Origin: Amphibiibacter pelophylacis
Lineage (GTDB): Bacteria; Pseudomonadota; Gammaproteobacteria; Burkholderiales; Burkholderiaceae_C
Length of the DNA: 64,000 bases
NCBI RefSeq assembly: GCF_037688875.1
Contig: NZ_JAWDIE010000009.1
Coordinates: 67,315 to 131,314 of the forward strand
Direction: 5' to 3'
The notes under the pieces were generated by a model. That model was not told where the DNA came from. It did no database searches and worked only from the letters and a program-made list of their open reading frames with translations. The stretch's first letter is position 1. The number at the start of each line of letters is the position of its first letter. Positions 8,390-17,536 of the stretch are shown here, one piece after another. Both the position numbers and the translations under genes were made by a program.

Positions 8390-9271
8390 ATGTCTTCAGA
8401 AGGTCAGGCCCTGACAGCGGGCGAATACATCAAGCACCACCTGGCGCACCTGCAGTTTGATTTCGGCTTCAATGCCGTCAAACAGAAGAATATCGTCGAC
8501 TTCTCGCTGTTCAACCTGGATTCAGTGTTCTGGACCGTGCTGCTGGGCAGTATTGCGTGCTTCGTGCTGTATCGCCTGGCGTCCAAAGCCACGGCGGGCG
8601 TGCCCGGGCGTTTTCAGGCTTTTGTCGAAATGCTTTTCGAAATGGTCGATAACCAGGCCAAAGCCCTGATCCACAACGAGAAAAGCCGCAAGCTGGTCGC
8701 CCCGATGGCTTTCGTTGTGTTCATCTGGATTTTCCTGATGAACTTCATGGATATGCTTCCCGTCGACCTGATTCCTGGTCTCTGGCACATGGCGGGTCCG
8801 GCCATGGGTTTCAAGGACTACATGCGCGTGGTGCCGTCGGCCGACCTGTCGACCACGCTGGCGCTGTCGATCACTGTTCTGCTGTTCTGCATCTACTACA
8901 ACATCAAGATCAAAGGTCTGGGTGGCTGGGCGCACGAGCTGGTGGCCGCTCCGTTCGGCGACAAGTGGTTTCTGTATCCGATCAACTTCCTGATGCAGAT
9001 CATCGAGTTCCTGGCCAAGACGGTTTCGCACGGTATGCGACTCTTTGGCAACATGTTTGCGGGCGAGCTGGTGTTCATGCTGATCGCCGTGATGGGCGGC
9101 GCCTGGGCCTTCAGCCTCAATCCGGCCACGGCGGGTTTCTGGCTGGCCATCGGCCACCTGATCGCTGGCACCATCTGGACGCTGTTCCATATTCTGGTGA
9201 TCGTGCTGCAGGCTTACATTTTCATGATGCTGACGCTGATCTATATTGGTCAGGCGCACGACGCACACTGA
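8390..9271 (+). CDS. atpB: F1Fo ATP synthase subunit a
   Basis: A 293-residue membrane stator subunit that forms the two proton half-channels beside the c-ring. The conserved arginine is in the helix around AKTVSHGMRLFGNMFAGE, and the last helices carry IWTLFHILVIVLQAYIFMMLTLIYI. The start is the ATG at 8390 (MSSEGQ), with AAGG about 8 bp upstream; the longer frame overlapping atpI is not used. It is the second gene of the atpIBEFHAGDC operon. Length and motifs are normal for betaproteobacteria. Confidence 0.97.
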   Translation: MSSEGQALTAGEYIKHHLAHLQFDFGFNAVKQKNIVDFSLFNLDSVFWTVLLGSIACFVLYRLASKATAGVPGRFQAFVEMLFEMVDNQAKALIHNEKSRKLVAPMAFVVFIWIFLMNFMDMLPVDLIPGLWHMAGPAMGFKDYMRVVPSADLSTTLALSITVLLFCIYYNIKIKGLGGWAHELVAAPFGDKWFLYPINFLMQIIEFLAKTVSHGMRLFGNMFAGELVFMLIAVMGGAWAFSLNPATAGFWLAIGHLIAGTIWTLFHILVIVLQAYIFMMLTLIYIGQAHDAH

Positions 9272-9349
9272 TTTGAGGGCGTGAGTGCGTAAGGCCCGAC
9301 GCTCTCATCGGATTCTTTTTGGGCTGTTCCTTTTTTCTTAGGAGATATC

Positions 9350-9598
9350 ATGGAAAACGTTTTGGGTTTGGTCGCTCTGGCTTGTGGCTTGATCGTTGGC
9401 TTTGGCGCTCTGGGCGCTTCGGTCGGTATCGGCCTGATGGGGGGCAAGTTCCTGGAATCTTCGGCGCGCCAGCCTGAACTGATGAACGAGCTGCAGTCCA
9501 AGATGTTCATTCTGGCCGGTCTGATCGATGCTGCCTTCCTGATCGGTGTTGCTATTGCCCTGCTGTTCGCCTTCGCCAACCCCTTCCAGCTGGCTTAA
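9350..9598 (+). CDS. atpE: F1Fo ATP synthase subunit c
   Basis: An 82-residue hairpin of two transmembrane helices forming the rotor ring. Helix 1 has the glycine-rich packing motif (GFGALGASVGIGLMGG). The polar loop is ARQPE. Helix 2 carries the ion-binding carboxylate D60 in AGLIDAAFLIG, and the absence of the Na+-type Gln/Glu/Ser-Thr pattern suggests proton coupling. A strong AGGAG Shine-Dalgarno precedes the ATG, in keeping with the high copy number of this subunit. The 78-bp gap from atpB is the largest after the operon's first gene apart from the atpC gap region and may aid extra translation. Confidence 0.97.
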   Translation: MENVLGLVALACGLIVGFGALGASVGIGLMGGKFLESSARQPELMNELQSKMFILAGLIDAAFLIGVAIALLFAFANPFQLA

Positions 9599-9635
9599 TC
9601 GGGTCTGACCCTTTCAACACGGAAAGGATCATGTT

Positions 9636-10106
9636 GTGAATATCAACTCGACCCTGTTTATACAGGTCATCGTTTTCCTGGTGCTGATTGCCTTCACCAT
9701 GAAAAAGATTTGGCCGCCGCTGGCCAAGGCCCTGGACGAGCGCGCCGCGAAAATCGCGGCCGGTCTGAAAGCCGCCGACGATGCCAGTGCGGCCATGGCC
9801 AACACCCGCCAGCAGATCGACCAGCAGCTCGCCCAGACGCGCGCTGAATGCTCGACCCGCCTGGCCGACGCCGAGCGCCTGGCGCAGTCCATCGTGGACG
9901 AAGCCAAAGGCAAGGCCAACGACGAGGGCCAGAAGATCCGTCTGCAGGCGCAACAGGAAGCCGGGCTCGAAATGGGCAAGGTGCGTGACCAGCTGCGCGA
10001 GCAGGTGGCCCTCCTGGCCGTCAAGGGCGCTGAGCAGATTCTGCGGCGCGAGGTCAAGCCGGCCGATCACGCCGAGCTGCTCAACCGCCTGAAGTCGGAG
10101 CTCTGA
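9636..10106 (+). CDS. atpF: F1Fo ATP synthase subunit b
   Basis: A 156-residue peripheral-stalk subunit: one N-terminal membrane helix (TLFIQVIVFLVLIAFTM) followed by a long charged, heptad-like helix (residues about 25-150) that dimerises and reaches AtpH. The start is GTG at 9636, 8 bp after GGAAAGG. The nearer ATG at 9631 is out of frame and stops after two codons (ATG TTG TGA), so it cannot be the start. It ends 1 bp before atpH. Confidence 0.95.
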   Translation: MNINSTLFIQVIVFLVLIAFTMKKIWPPLAKALDERAAKIAAGLKAADDASAAMANTRQQIDQQLAQTRAECSTRLADAERLAQSIVDEAKGKANDEGQKIRLQAQQEAGLEMGKVRDQLREQVALLAVKGAEQILRREVKPADHAELLNRLKSEL

Positions 10107-10107
10107 C

Positions 10108-10638
10108 ATGGCTGAAATCTCCACCATTGCCCGCCCCTACGCCGAAGCCCTGTTCAAGGCCGTCCCGGCCGCACAGGCCGCGCAGGCGGTCCGGCAGCTG
10201 GACGCCGTCGTGACGGTCTGGTCGGATGCGCGGGTGCAGTCCTGGGCGGAAAACCCCTCCTCGAAAGCGGCCGACGTTCAGTCGCTGCTGCTGGCTGCGG
10301 CGCCTTCCGCGCTGCCGGTTGTGGGCAATTTCGTTCAGGTGCTGATCGAGAACAAACGCCTGCGAGCCCTGCCCGAAGTCGCCAGCCAGTTCGCTGATCT
10401 GGTGCGCAGTGCGGGCGGTGCCCGGGTGGCGCTGGTGGAGAGCCCTTACGAGCTCGATGCGCAGCAGCTGGCCGACCTTCAGCCCACGCTGGAGCGCCGT
10501 TTCGGTGGTCGGCTGGAGCTGAAAGTGCGCCAGAACGCCGAGCTGATCGGTGGCGTGCGTGTGACGGTGGGCGACGAAGTTCTGGATACTTCCGTGCTGG
10601 CGCGACTGGGGCAGTTGCGTGCGGCCCTGACGGCCTGA
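10108..10638 (+). CDS. atpH: F1Fo ATP synthase subunit delta
   Basis: A 176-residue OSCP/delta subunit that ties the b-dimer to the top of the alpha3beta3 head. It opens with the family pattern STIARPYAEALFKA and ends with the conserved LKVRQNAELIGGVRVTVGDEVLDTSVLARLGQL block. The ATG at 10108 follows the atpF stop by one base with GGAG just upstream, so translation is probably coupled. Confidence 0.96.
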   Translation: MAEISTIARPYAEALFKAVPAAQAAQAVRQLDAVVTVWSDARVQSWAENPSSKAADVQSLLLAAAPSALPVVGNFVQVLIENKRLRALPEVASQFADLVRSAGGARVALVESPYELDAQQLADLQPTLERRFGGRLELKVRQNAELIGGVRVTVGDEVLDTSVLARLGQLRAALTA

Positions 10639-10698
10639 TTTTTTTAATTTGTCCAAGGTGGGGCGACGCGTGTCGTCCTGTCCCGCCGGGAGAGCGTA

Positions 10699-12252
10699 AT
10701 GCAACTGAATCCCTCAGAAATTTCCGAACTGATCAAGACCCGGATTGAAGGTCTTTCCGGTGGCGCTGACGTGCGCAACCAGGGCGTCGTGGTCTCGGTG
10801 ACCGACGGCATCGTGCGCGTGCACGGCCTGTCGGACGTCATGCAGGGCGAAATGCTGGAATTCCCCGCTGGCAGCGATGGCCAGCCCTCGTTTGGCCTTG
10901 CGCTGAACCTGGAGCGCGACTCGGTCGGCGCGGTGATTCTGGGCGAATACGAGCACATCCGCGAAGGCGACACCGTCAAGTGCACGGGCCGCATCCTGGA
11001 AGTGCCGGTCGGCCCCGAGCTGATCGGCCGCGTGGTCAACGCGCTGGGCCAGCCCATCGACGGCAAGGGCCCGATCAACGCCAGGATGACCGACGTGATC
11101 GAAAAAGTCGCCCCGGGCGTGATCGCGCGCCAGTCGGTGGACCAGCCGGTGCAGACCGGCATCAAGTCGATTGACTCCATGGTGCCCATCGGCCGTGGCC
11201 AGCGCGAACTGATCATCGGCGACCGCCAGACCGGCAAGACCGCCGTGGCCATCGACGCCATCATCAACCAGAAGGGTCAGAACATGACCTGCATCTACGT
11301 CGCGATCGGCCAGAAGGCGTCGTCGGTGAAGAACGTGGTGCGTGCGCTGGAACAGCATGGCGCGATGGAATACACCATCGTCGTGGCGGCAACGGCTTCC
11401 GAGTCGGCGGCCATGCAGTATGTGTCGGCCTACTCGGGCTGCACCATGGGCGAATACTTCCGCGATCGCGGCCAGGACGCCCTGATTGTTTATGACGATC
11501 TGTCCAAGCAGGCCGTGGCTTACCGCCAGGTCTCGCTGCTGCTGCGCCGCCCGCCGGGCCGCGAGGCTTTCCCGGGCGACGTGTTCTATCTACACAGCCG
11601 TCTGCTGGAGCGTGCAGCCCGTGTCAATGCCGATTACGTTGAAGCCTTCACCAAGGGTGAAGTCAAGGGCAAGACGGGCTCGCTGACCGCGCTGCCGGTG
11701 ATTGAAACGCAGGCCGGTGACGTGTCCGCTTTCGTGCCGACCAACGTGATCTCGATCACCGACGGTCAGATCTTCCTGGAAACCAGCCTGTTCAACGCCG
11801 GTATCCGCCCCGCCATCAACGCCGGTATTTCGGTGTCGCGCGTCGGCGGTGCCGCCCAGACCAAGCTGATCAAGGGCCTGTCCGGCGGTATCCGTACCGA
11901 CCTGGCGCAGTATCGCGAACTGGCCGCTTTCGCGCAGTTTGCTTCTGACCTCGATGAAGCCACCCGCAAGCAGCTGGACCGCGGTGCCCGCGTGACCGAG
12001 CTGCTCAAGCAGGCCCAGTACAGCCCGCTGCCGATCGCCCTGATGGGCGCGACGCTGTTCGCGGTCAACAAGGGTTTCATGGACGACATCGACGTCAAGC
12101 AGGTGCTGCCCTTTGAATCCGGCCTGCACCAGCACCTGAAATCCAGCCACGCCAGCCTGCTGCAGAAAATGGGCGACGAAAAGGCGTTGAGCAAGGACAG
12201 CGAGACCGAACTGTCTGCGGCCATTGCGGCTTTCAAGAAATCGTTCGCCTGA
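10699..12252 (+). CDS. atpA: F1Fo ATP synthase subunit alpha
   Basis: A 517-residue non-catalytic nucleotide-binding subunit of F1. It starts MQLNPSEISELIK, has Walker A GDRQTGKT and Walker B DALIVYDDLSKQA, and carries the PAINAGISVSRVGG signature with the alpha-subunit arginine that completes the beta catalytic site. Length and motifs are those of the family. GGAGAG lies just upstream of the ATG. Sixth gene of the operon. Confidence 0.98.
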   Translation: MQLNPSEISELIKTRIEGLSGGADVRNQGVVVSVTDGIVRVHGLSDVMQGEMLEFPAGSDGQPSFGLALNLERDSVGAVILGEYEHIREGDTVKCTGRILEVPVGPELIGRVVNALGQPIDGKGPINARMTDVIEKVAPGVIARQSVDQPVQTGIKSIDSMVPIGRGQRELIIGDRQTGKTAVAIDAIINQKGQNMTCIYVAIGQKASSVKNVVRALEQHGAMEYTIVVAATASESAAMQYVSAYSGCTMGEYFRDRGQDALIVYDDLSKQAVAYRQVSLLLRRPPGREAFPGDVFYLHSRLLERAARVNADYVEAFTKGEVKGKTGSLTALPVIETQAGDVSAFVPTNVISITDGQIFLETSLFNAGIRPAINAGISVSRVGGAAQTKLIKGLSGGIRTDLAQYRELAAFAQFASDLDEATRKQLDRGARVTELLKQAQYSPLPIALMGATLFAVNKGFMDDIDVKQVLPFESGLHQHLKSSHASLLQKMGDEKALSKDSETELSAAIAAFKKSFA

Positions 12253-12307
12253 TGGGTGTTGAGGGCCAGACACCGTCTGGCCCGTCCGTCTGAAAAGGAG
12301 CTGCCCA

Positions 12308-13186
12308 ATGGCGGTAGGCAAGGAAATACGCGGCAAGATCAAGTCGGTGGAAAACACCCGCAAGATCACCAAAGCCATGGAAATGGTGGCCGCCAGCAAA
12401 ATGCGCAAGGCGCAGGAGCGCATGCGGGCGGCGCGGCCTTACAGTGACAAGATCCGCAACATCGCCGCGAATCTGTCCCAGGCCAACCCAGAATACAAAT
12501 CGCCCTACATGCGCAAGGCGATGAAGGTGAAGAACGTCGCCTACATCGTGGTCACGACCGACAAGGGTCTGTGCGGCGGTCTGAACACCAACGTGCTGCG
12601 TCTGGTCACCCAAGGCATGAAAGACCGCCAGACCGAGGGCCAGTCCATCAAGGCTGTGGCCATCGGCAACAAGGGCTTTGGCTTTCTGGGCCGTGTCGGC
12701 GTGCCGGTCATCAGTCACTACGTGCAGCTGGGCGACGCGCCGGTCATGGACAGCCTGATCGGGCCCGTCAAGGTCGCGCTGGATGCCTTCGTCAATGGCG
12801 AGGTGGACGAGGTGGTGCTGTGCTACACCCAGTTCATCAACACCATGAAGCAGGAACCGCGCATGGTCACGCTGCTGCCGCTGGGCGCAGGCCATCTGCA
12901 GCAGACCGAGGCCGAGAAGAAAGCGCACGCCTGGGATTACATCTACGAGCCGGACGCTGCCACCGTCATCGACGAGCTGCTGCAGCGCTATGTGGAGGCG
13001 CTGGTCTATCAGGCCGTGGCCGACAACATGGCGTCCGAGCAGTCGGCGCGCATGGTGGCCATGAAGGCCGCGACCGACAACGCAGGGAATCTCATCAGCG
13101 AGCTCAAGCTCGTTTACAACAAAACGCGACAGGCCGCCATCACCAAGGAACTGTCCGAAATCGTCAGTGGTGCCGCCGCCGTGTGA
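12308..13186 (+). CDS. atpG: F1Fo ATP synthase subunit gamma
   Basis: A 292-residue central-stalk rotor subunit. The N-terminal helix GKEIRGKIKSVENTRKITKAMEMVAASKMRKAQ and the C-terminal helix (KAATDNAGNLISELKLVYNKTRQAAITKELSEIVSGAAA) are the coiled-coil shaft. The GLCGGLN motif is in the middle. AAAGGAG precedes the ATG at 12308. Confidence 0.97.
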   Translation: MAVGKEIRGKIKSVENTRKITKAMEMVAASKMRKAQERMRAARPYSDKIRNIAANLSQANPEYKSPYMRKAMKVKNVAYIVVTTDKGLCGGLNTNVLRLVTQGMKDRQTEGQSIKAVAIGNKGFGFLGRVGVPVISHYVQLGDAPVMDSLIGPVKVALDAFVNGEVDEVVLCYTQFINTMKQEPRMVTLLPLGAGHLQQTEAEKKAHAWDYIYEPDAATVIDELLQRYVEALVYQAVADNMASEQSARMVAMKAATDNAGNLISELKLVYNKTRQAAITKELSEIVSGAAAV

Positions 13187-13231
13187 TGGTTGCGACCGGA
13201 ATGTGAATCGCGAATACCCAAGGAACAGATT

Positions 13232-14662
13232 ATGACTACCCAAACCCAGGCCGTTCAAGGCCGCGGCAAAATCGTGCAGTGCATCGGCGCCGTGGTGGAC
13301 GTCGAGTTTTCCCGTGACCAGATGCCGCGCGTGTACGACGCGCTGAAAATGGAAGGCTCTGCGCTGACGCTGGAAGTGCAGCAGCAGCTGGGCGACGGCG
13401 TGGTCCGCACGATCGCGCTGGGCAGCTCTGACGGTCTGCGCCGTGGCATGGAAGTGGTCAACACCAACGCCTCCATCACCGTGCCGGTCGGCAAGGCCAC
13501 GCTGGGCCGCATCATGGACGTGCTGGGCACGCCCATCGACGAACGCGGCGAAGTCTCGCACGAGCAGACGGCCTCCATCCACCGCGCTGCTCCCACCTAT
13601 GACGAGCTGTCGCCCTCGCAGGATCTGCTGGAAACCGGCATCAAGGTGATCGACCTGATCTGCCCGTTCGCCAAGGGCGGCAAGGTGGGTCTGTTCGGTG
13701 GCGCCGGTGTGGGCAAGACCGTGAACATGATGGAACTCATCAACAACATCGCCAAGGCCCACAGCGGTCTGTCGGTGTTCGCTGGTGTGGGTGAACGCAC
13801 CCGCGAAGGCAACGACTTCTATCACGAGATGGCCGATTCCGGCGTGGTGAACCTCGAGAACCTGGGCGAATCCAAAGTGGCCATGGTTTACGGCCAGATG
13901 AACGAGCCCCCGGGCAACCGCCTGCGCGTGGCGCTGACCGGCCTGACCATCGCCGAATCGTTCCGCGACGAAGGCAAGGATGTGCTGTTCTTCGTGGACA
14001 ACATCTACCGCTACACGCTGGCCGGCACCGAAGTGTCCGCGCTGCTGGGCCGTATGCCTTCTGCCGTGGGCTACCAACCGACGCTGGCCGAAGAAATGGG
14101 CCGCCTGCAGGAGCGCATCACCTCGACCAAAGTCGGTTCGATCACCTCCATCCAGGCCGTTTACGTCCCTGCCGATGACCTGACCGACCCGTCGCCCGCC
14201 ACGACCTTCGCCCACCTGGACGCCACGGTCGTGCTGTCGCGTGACATCGCTTCGCTGGGCATCTACCCCGCCGTGGACCCGCTGGATTCGACCAGCCGCC
14301 AAGTCGATCCTAACGTCGTGGGCGAAGAGCACTACAACACCACCCGCGCCGTGCAGCAGACCCTGCAGCGCTACAAGGAACTGCGCGACATCATCGCGAT
14401 TCTGGGCATGGATGAACTGTCCCCGGAAGACAAGCTGGCCGTGGCCCGCGCGCGCAAAATCCAGCGCTTCCTGTCGCAGCCCTTCCACGTGGCCGAAGTG
14501 TTCACCGGCTCGCCCGGCAAGTACGTGCCGCTGAAGGAAACCATCCGCGGCTTCAAGATGATTGTGGCTGGCGAGTGCGATCACCTGCCCGAGCAGGCCT
14601 TCTACATGGTCGGCACCATCGACGAAGCGTTCGAGAAGGCCAAGAAGCTGCAGGCCGCTTAA
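13232..14662 (+). CDS. atpD: F1Fo ATP synthase subunit beta
   Basis: A 476-residue catalytic subunit. Walker A GGAGVGKT and the catalytic GERTREGND loop are present, as are the Walker B region DVLFFVDNIYRYT and the DELSPEDKLAVARARKIQRFLSQPF C-terminal segment. The ATG at 13232 (MTTQTQAVQGRGK) has AGGAAC upstream and matches beta-subunit N-termini; the in-frame codons upstream are not family-like. There are 45 bp after atpG. Confidence 0.98.
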   Translation: MTTQTQAVQGRGKIVQCIGAVVDVEFSRDQMPRVYDALKMEGSALTLEVQQQLGDGVVRTIALGSSDGLRRGMEVVNTNASITVPVGKATLGRIMDVLGTPIDERGEVSHEQTASIHRAAPTYDELSPSQDLLETGIKVIDLICPFAKGGKVGLFGGAGVGKTVNMMELINNIAKAHSGLSVFAGVGERTREGNDFYHEMADSGVVNLENLGESKVAMVYGQMNEPPGNRLRVALTGLTIAESFRDEGKDVLFFVDNIYRYTLAGTEVSALLGRMPSAVGYQPTLAEEMGRLQERITSTKVGSITSIQAVYVPADDLTDPSPATTFAHLDATVVLSRDIASLGIYPAVDPLDSTSRQVDPNVVGEEHYNTTRAVQQTLQRYKELRDIIAILGMDELSPEDKLAVARARKIQRFLSQPFHVAEVFTGSPGKYVPLKETIRGFKMIVAGECDHLPEQAFYMVGTIDEAFEKAKKLQAA

Positions 14663-14731
14663 GGCCCGCTGCCGCCGCGCGGCGCCTGTGTGCTGCGCGG
14701 CCGAACCCCTTCACGAGATTGAGAGCTGACC

Positions 14732-15148
14732 ATGGCCACCCTGCACGTTGACGTTGTATCCACCCACGAACTGATTTTTTCGGGCGAGGCCACCCGCGTG
14801 GTCCTGCCGGGCGAAAGCGGTGAGCTGGGCATCCTGCCGCGCCACACCCCGCTCATCACCCGCATCAAGCCGGGCTCGGTGCGCATCCAGAACGCCCAGA
14901 CCCAGAGCGAAGAGCTGATTTTCGTCCAGGGCGGCATTCTGGAAGTCCAGCCGGGTGGCGTCACCGTTCTGGCCGACACCGCCATCCGCGGCAAGGATCT
15001 GGACGAGGCCAAGGCGCTGGAGGCCAAAAAGGCCGCCGAAGCCGCCATTCGCGACGCCAAATCCGAGATCGATCTAGCCGCCGCTCAAAGCGAGTTCGCC
15101 GCGATGGCGGCCCAGCTTGCGGCCATCCAGAAGCTGCGCCGCAAATAA
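14732..15148 (+). CDS. atpC: F1Fo ATP synthase subunit epsilon
   Basis: A 138-residue regulatory/coupling subunit. The N-terminal beta-sandwich has FSGEATRVVLPGESGELGILPRHTPLIT and GGILEVQPGGVTVLADTA. A helical hairpin of Ala/Lys/Glu-rich residues (about 90-138) can inhibit ATP hydrolysis. It is the last gene of the operon and is followed 28 bp later by a strong terminator hairpin. Confidence 0.97.
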   Translation: MATLHVDVVSTHELIFSGEATRVVLPGESGELGILPRHTPLITRIKPGSVRIQNAQTQSEELIFVQGGILEVQPGGVTVLADTAIRGKDLDEAKALEAKKAAEAAIRDAKSEIDLAAAQSEFAAMAAQLAAIQKLRRK

Positions 15149-15176
15149 GCGACGCTGCGGTCCGATCCGGCAGAAC

Positions 15177-15202
15177 AAAGGCTCCCTCGGGAGCCTTTTT
15201 TT
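15177..15202 (+). terminator. Rho-independent terminator of the atp operon
   Basis: A perfect 9-bp stem AAAGGCTCC / GGAGCCTTT with loop CTCG (15177-15198), with the T-run extending to 15202. It lies between atpC and the convergent methyltransferase gene. The A-run on the left is short, so it is stronger in the plus direction. Confidence 0.9.
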
Positions 15203-15220
15203 GGGCCCTGTCGCGCTGTG

Positions 15221-16084
15221 TCAGCTCAGGCGCGGAAAGCGCCGCGTGGCGTGATCGGGCAGGCCCAGCTCTTCCAGAATCTGGCGCAGGCGCTGGCCCG
15301 CGCTGTGCCGTTTCTGCCCGGTGTATTCGGCCAGGATCAGCTCGTTTTTCATGCTGTGCTCCCAGCCGACCAGCTCGGTCACCGTCACCTGGTAGCCCAT
15401 GGCCTCCAGGTACAGGCAACGCAGCACATTGGTCACCTGGCTGCCCAGTTCGCGCGTGTGCAGCGGGCGGCGCCACAGCTCGGCCAGCGGGCTGCGCGCC
15501 AGCATCAGCGCCTTGTTCTGGCGCAAAGCGGCGGCCAGCTCGGCCTGGCAGCAGGGCACCAGCACCATGAACTGCGCCTGCTTGAGCAGACCGAACTCGA
15601 TGGCATCGTCGGTGGCCGTGTCGCAGGCGTGCAGCGCGGTCACCAGGCCCACGCGCTCGGGCAGGGCGCTGTCCTGCGTGGCCTGCGCGACGCTCAGGTT
15701 CAGAAAACCCATGCGCCCAAAGCCAAAGCGCTGGGCCAGCTCGCGCGAGCGCTCAACCAGCTCGGGCCGCGTCTCGATGCCGTAAATGTGGCCGTCCGCC
15801 GCGTGGCGCACGAACAGGTCATAAAGAATGAAGCCCAGGTAGGATTTGCCCGCGCCGTGGTCGGCCGCGCACCAGTCGTCGCCGCTCTCCTGAGCCTGAA
15901 CGCGCAGGCGCTGCAGCAGCGGTTCGATGAACTGGAACAGGTGGTAAACCTGCTTGAGCTTGCGCCGTGAATCCTGGTTGATGCGCGCATCGCGCGTCAG
16001 GATGTGCAGCTCCTTGAGCAGCTCGACGGACTGGCCGGCGCGCAGGTCGAGCTGGTCGGCATTGGAAGGCTGAGGCCGCGCCAT
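15221..16084 (-). CDS. SAM-dependent methyltransferase (Methyltransf_32-like)
   Basis: A 287-residue protein with a Rossmann methyltransferase core. The SAM loop is DHGAGKSYLGFILYD, then the acidic IYGIETRPELVERS, and a later VTALHACDTATDDAIEF and VLVPCCQAEL, which resemble the METTL25/RRNAD1-like Methyltransf_32 group. The target is not known. The ATG (16084-16082) overlaps the mpl stop codon as TGATG, so the two are translationally coupled. A GTG one codon upstream is an unlikely alternative. Cytoplasmic; no membrane segment. It shares a transcript with mpl, but a cell-wall link is only positional. Confidence 0.75.
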   Translation of the reverse strand: MARPQPSNADQLDLRAGQSVELLKELHILTRDARINQDSRRKLKQVYHLFQFIEPLLQRLRVQAQESGDDWCAADHGAGKSYLGFILYDLFVRHAADGHIYGIETRPELVERSRELAQRFGFGRMGFLNLSVAQATQDSALPERVGLVTALHACDTATDDAIEFGLLKQAQFMVLVPCCQAELAAALRQNKALMLARSPLAELWRRPLHTRELGSQVTNVLRCLYLEAMGYQVTVTELVGWEHSMKNELILAEYTGQKRHSAGQRLRQILEELGLPDHATRRFPRLS

Positions 16085-17475
16085 CACGCGCCCTGGGCTG
16101 CGCGGGCGGCCAGAGCATCCAGCAGCTTGCCGTGCAGGCCGCCAAAGCTGCCGTTGCTCATGCCGACCACGACGTCGCCGGGGCGGCAGGCAGCTGCGAC
16201 ATCAGCGACCAGCGCGTCCACGCTGTCCAGCACGCGGGCGCGCTCGCCCAGCGGCGCCAGCGCGTCAGACAGGCTCCAGCCCTGCGGCTGCAATGCCCAC
16301 ACAGCGTCGGCGTCGGCCAGTGCGCCGGGCAACTGCGCCGCCATGGTGCCCAGCTTCATGGTGTTGGAGCGGGCCTCGAAGACCGCCAGCAGGCGTCCCC
16401 GGGCGGGAAGCTGGCGCCGAGCGCCGTCCAGCGTCAGGGCAATCGCCGTGGGGTGGTGTGCGAAATCGTCGTAAACGCTGACGCCGTGGACTGTTCCGCG
16501 CAGCTCCATACGGCGCTTGACGTTCTCAAAACGGCCCAGCGCCTGCGTGCCACGTGCCAGATCAATGCCGACGTGCTCGGCGGCGGCCAGCGCTGCCAGT
16601 GCGTTCATCTGGTTGTGACGGCCCTGCAGCGCCCAGGTCAGCTGCGCCAGCTTCCGGCCGTCGCGCATCACGGCGAAATCGTGCGGTTCGCCACTGGCCG
16701 TCAATGTCCCGGTAGCAGACGTTTCCAGCCCGAAAGGCTGCACCGGCGTATAGCAGCCGCGCGTCAGCACGCGGTCCAGCGCAGGCGCATCAAAGTTGCT
16801 GACGATGCGACCGGTAGAAGGCACGGTGCGGATCAGGTGGTGAAATTGTGTCTCGATGGCAGCAAGATCAGCGAAGATGTCAGCGTGATCGAACTCGAGG
16901 TTGTTCAGCACCACGGTGCGTGGCCGGTAGTGGACGAACTTGCTGCGCTTGTCGAAAAATGCGGTGTCGTACTCGTCGGCCTCGATGACGAAGTGCTTTC
17001 CAGCGCCCAGGCGCGCGGACACGCCGAAATTCTGCGGCACGCCGCCCACCAGAAAGCCAGGCTCCAGCCCCGCGTCCTGCAGAATCCAGGCCAGCATCGA
17101 GGTCGTCGTTGTCTTGCCGTGCGTGCCGGCCACCGCCAGCACATGGCGGCCCTGCAGCACGTTTTCGGCCAGCCACTGCGGGCCGCTGGTGTAGGGCAGG
17201 CCCTTGTCCAGAATCGTTTCCATCAGCGGGTAAGCGCCCGTCTTGGCGCGGCTGACCACGTTGCCGATGACGAAGACGTCGGGTGTGCCGCCAAGCTGCT
17301 CCAGCTGCGCGCTGTCGTAGCCTTCGATCAGGTCAATGCCCAGCGCGCGGAGCTGGTCGCTCATCGGCGGATAGACCTGCGCGTCGCAGCCCGTGACGCG
17401 GTGCCCGGCCTCGCGCGCCAGAGCGGCCACGCCGCCCATGAATGTGCCGCAGATGCCCAGAATGTGGATGTGCAT
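16084..17475 (-). CDS. mpl: UDP-N-acetylmuramate:L-Ala-gamma-D-Glu-meso-DAP ligase
   Basis: A 463-residue Mur-ligase family enzyme that re-attaches recycled murein tripeptide to UDP-MurNAc. It starts MHIHILGICGTFMGGVAALAREAGHRVTGCD, the Mpl/MurC N-terminal Rossmann, followed by the ATP loop AGTHGKTTTTSML, the EADEYDTAFFDKRSKF block specific to Mpl, and a C-terminal domain with DDFAHHPTAI. The ATG at 17475 is chosen because upstream in-frame codons do not resemble the family. The first gene of a two-gene minus-strand unit with the methyltransferase; the transglycosylase upstream is on the same strand with a 61-bp gap. Confidence 0.95.
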   Translation of the reverse strand: MHIHILGICGTFMGGVAALAREAGHRVTGCDAQVYPPMSDQLRALGIDLIEGYDSAQLEQLGGTPDVFVIGNVVSRAKTGAYPLMETILDKGLPYTSGPQWLAENVLQGRHVLAVAGTHGKTTTTSMLAWILQDAGLEPGFLVGGVPQNFGVSARLGAGKHFVIEADEYDTAFFDKRSKFVHYRPRTVVLNNLEFDHADIFADLAAIETQFHHLIRTVPSTGRIVSNFDAPALDRVLTRGCYTPVQPFGLETSATGTLTASGEPHDFAVMRDGRKLAQLTWALQGRHNQMNALAALAAAEHVGIDLARGTQALGRFENVKRRMELRGTVHGVSVYDDFAHHPTAIALTLDGARRQLPARGRLLAVFEARSNTMKLGTMAAQLPGALADADAVWALQPQGWSLSDALAPLGERARVLDSVDALVADVAAACRPGDVVVGMSNGSFGGLHGKLLDALAARAAQGA

Positions 17476-17536
17476 GATGTCGCCCGAAAGTTCAGCGGCC
17501 CGCCCGGTGGGGCCGGGCGCCATTATCGCCGCTGGA

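Noticed and set aside
12233..14584. A 783-codon frame antisense to atpG/atpD
   Set aside because: Shadow of two highly expressed genes; no start context and histidine-rich low-information translation.
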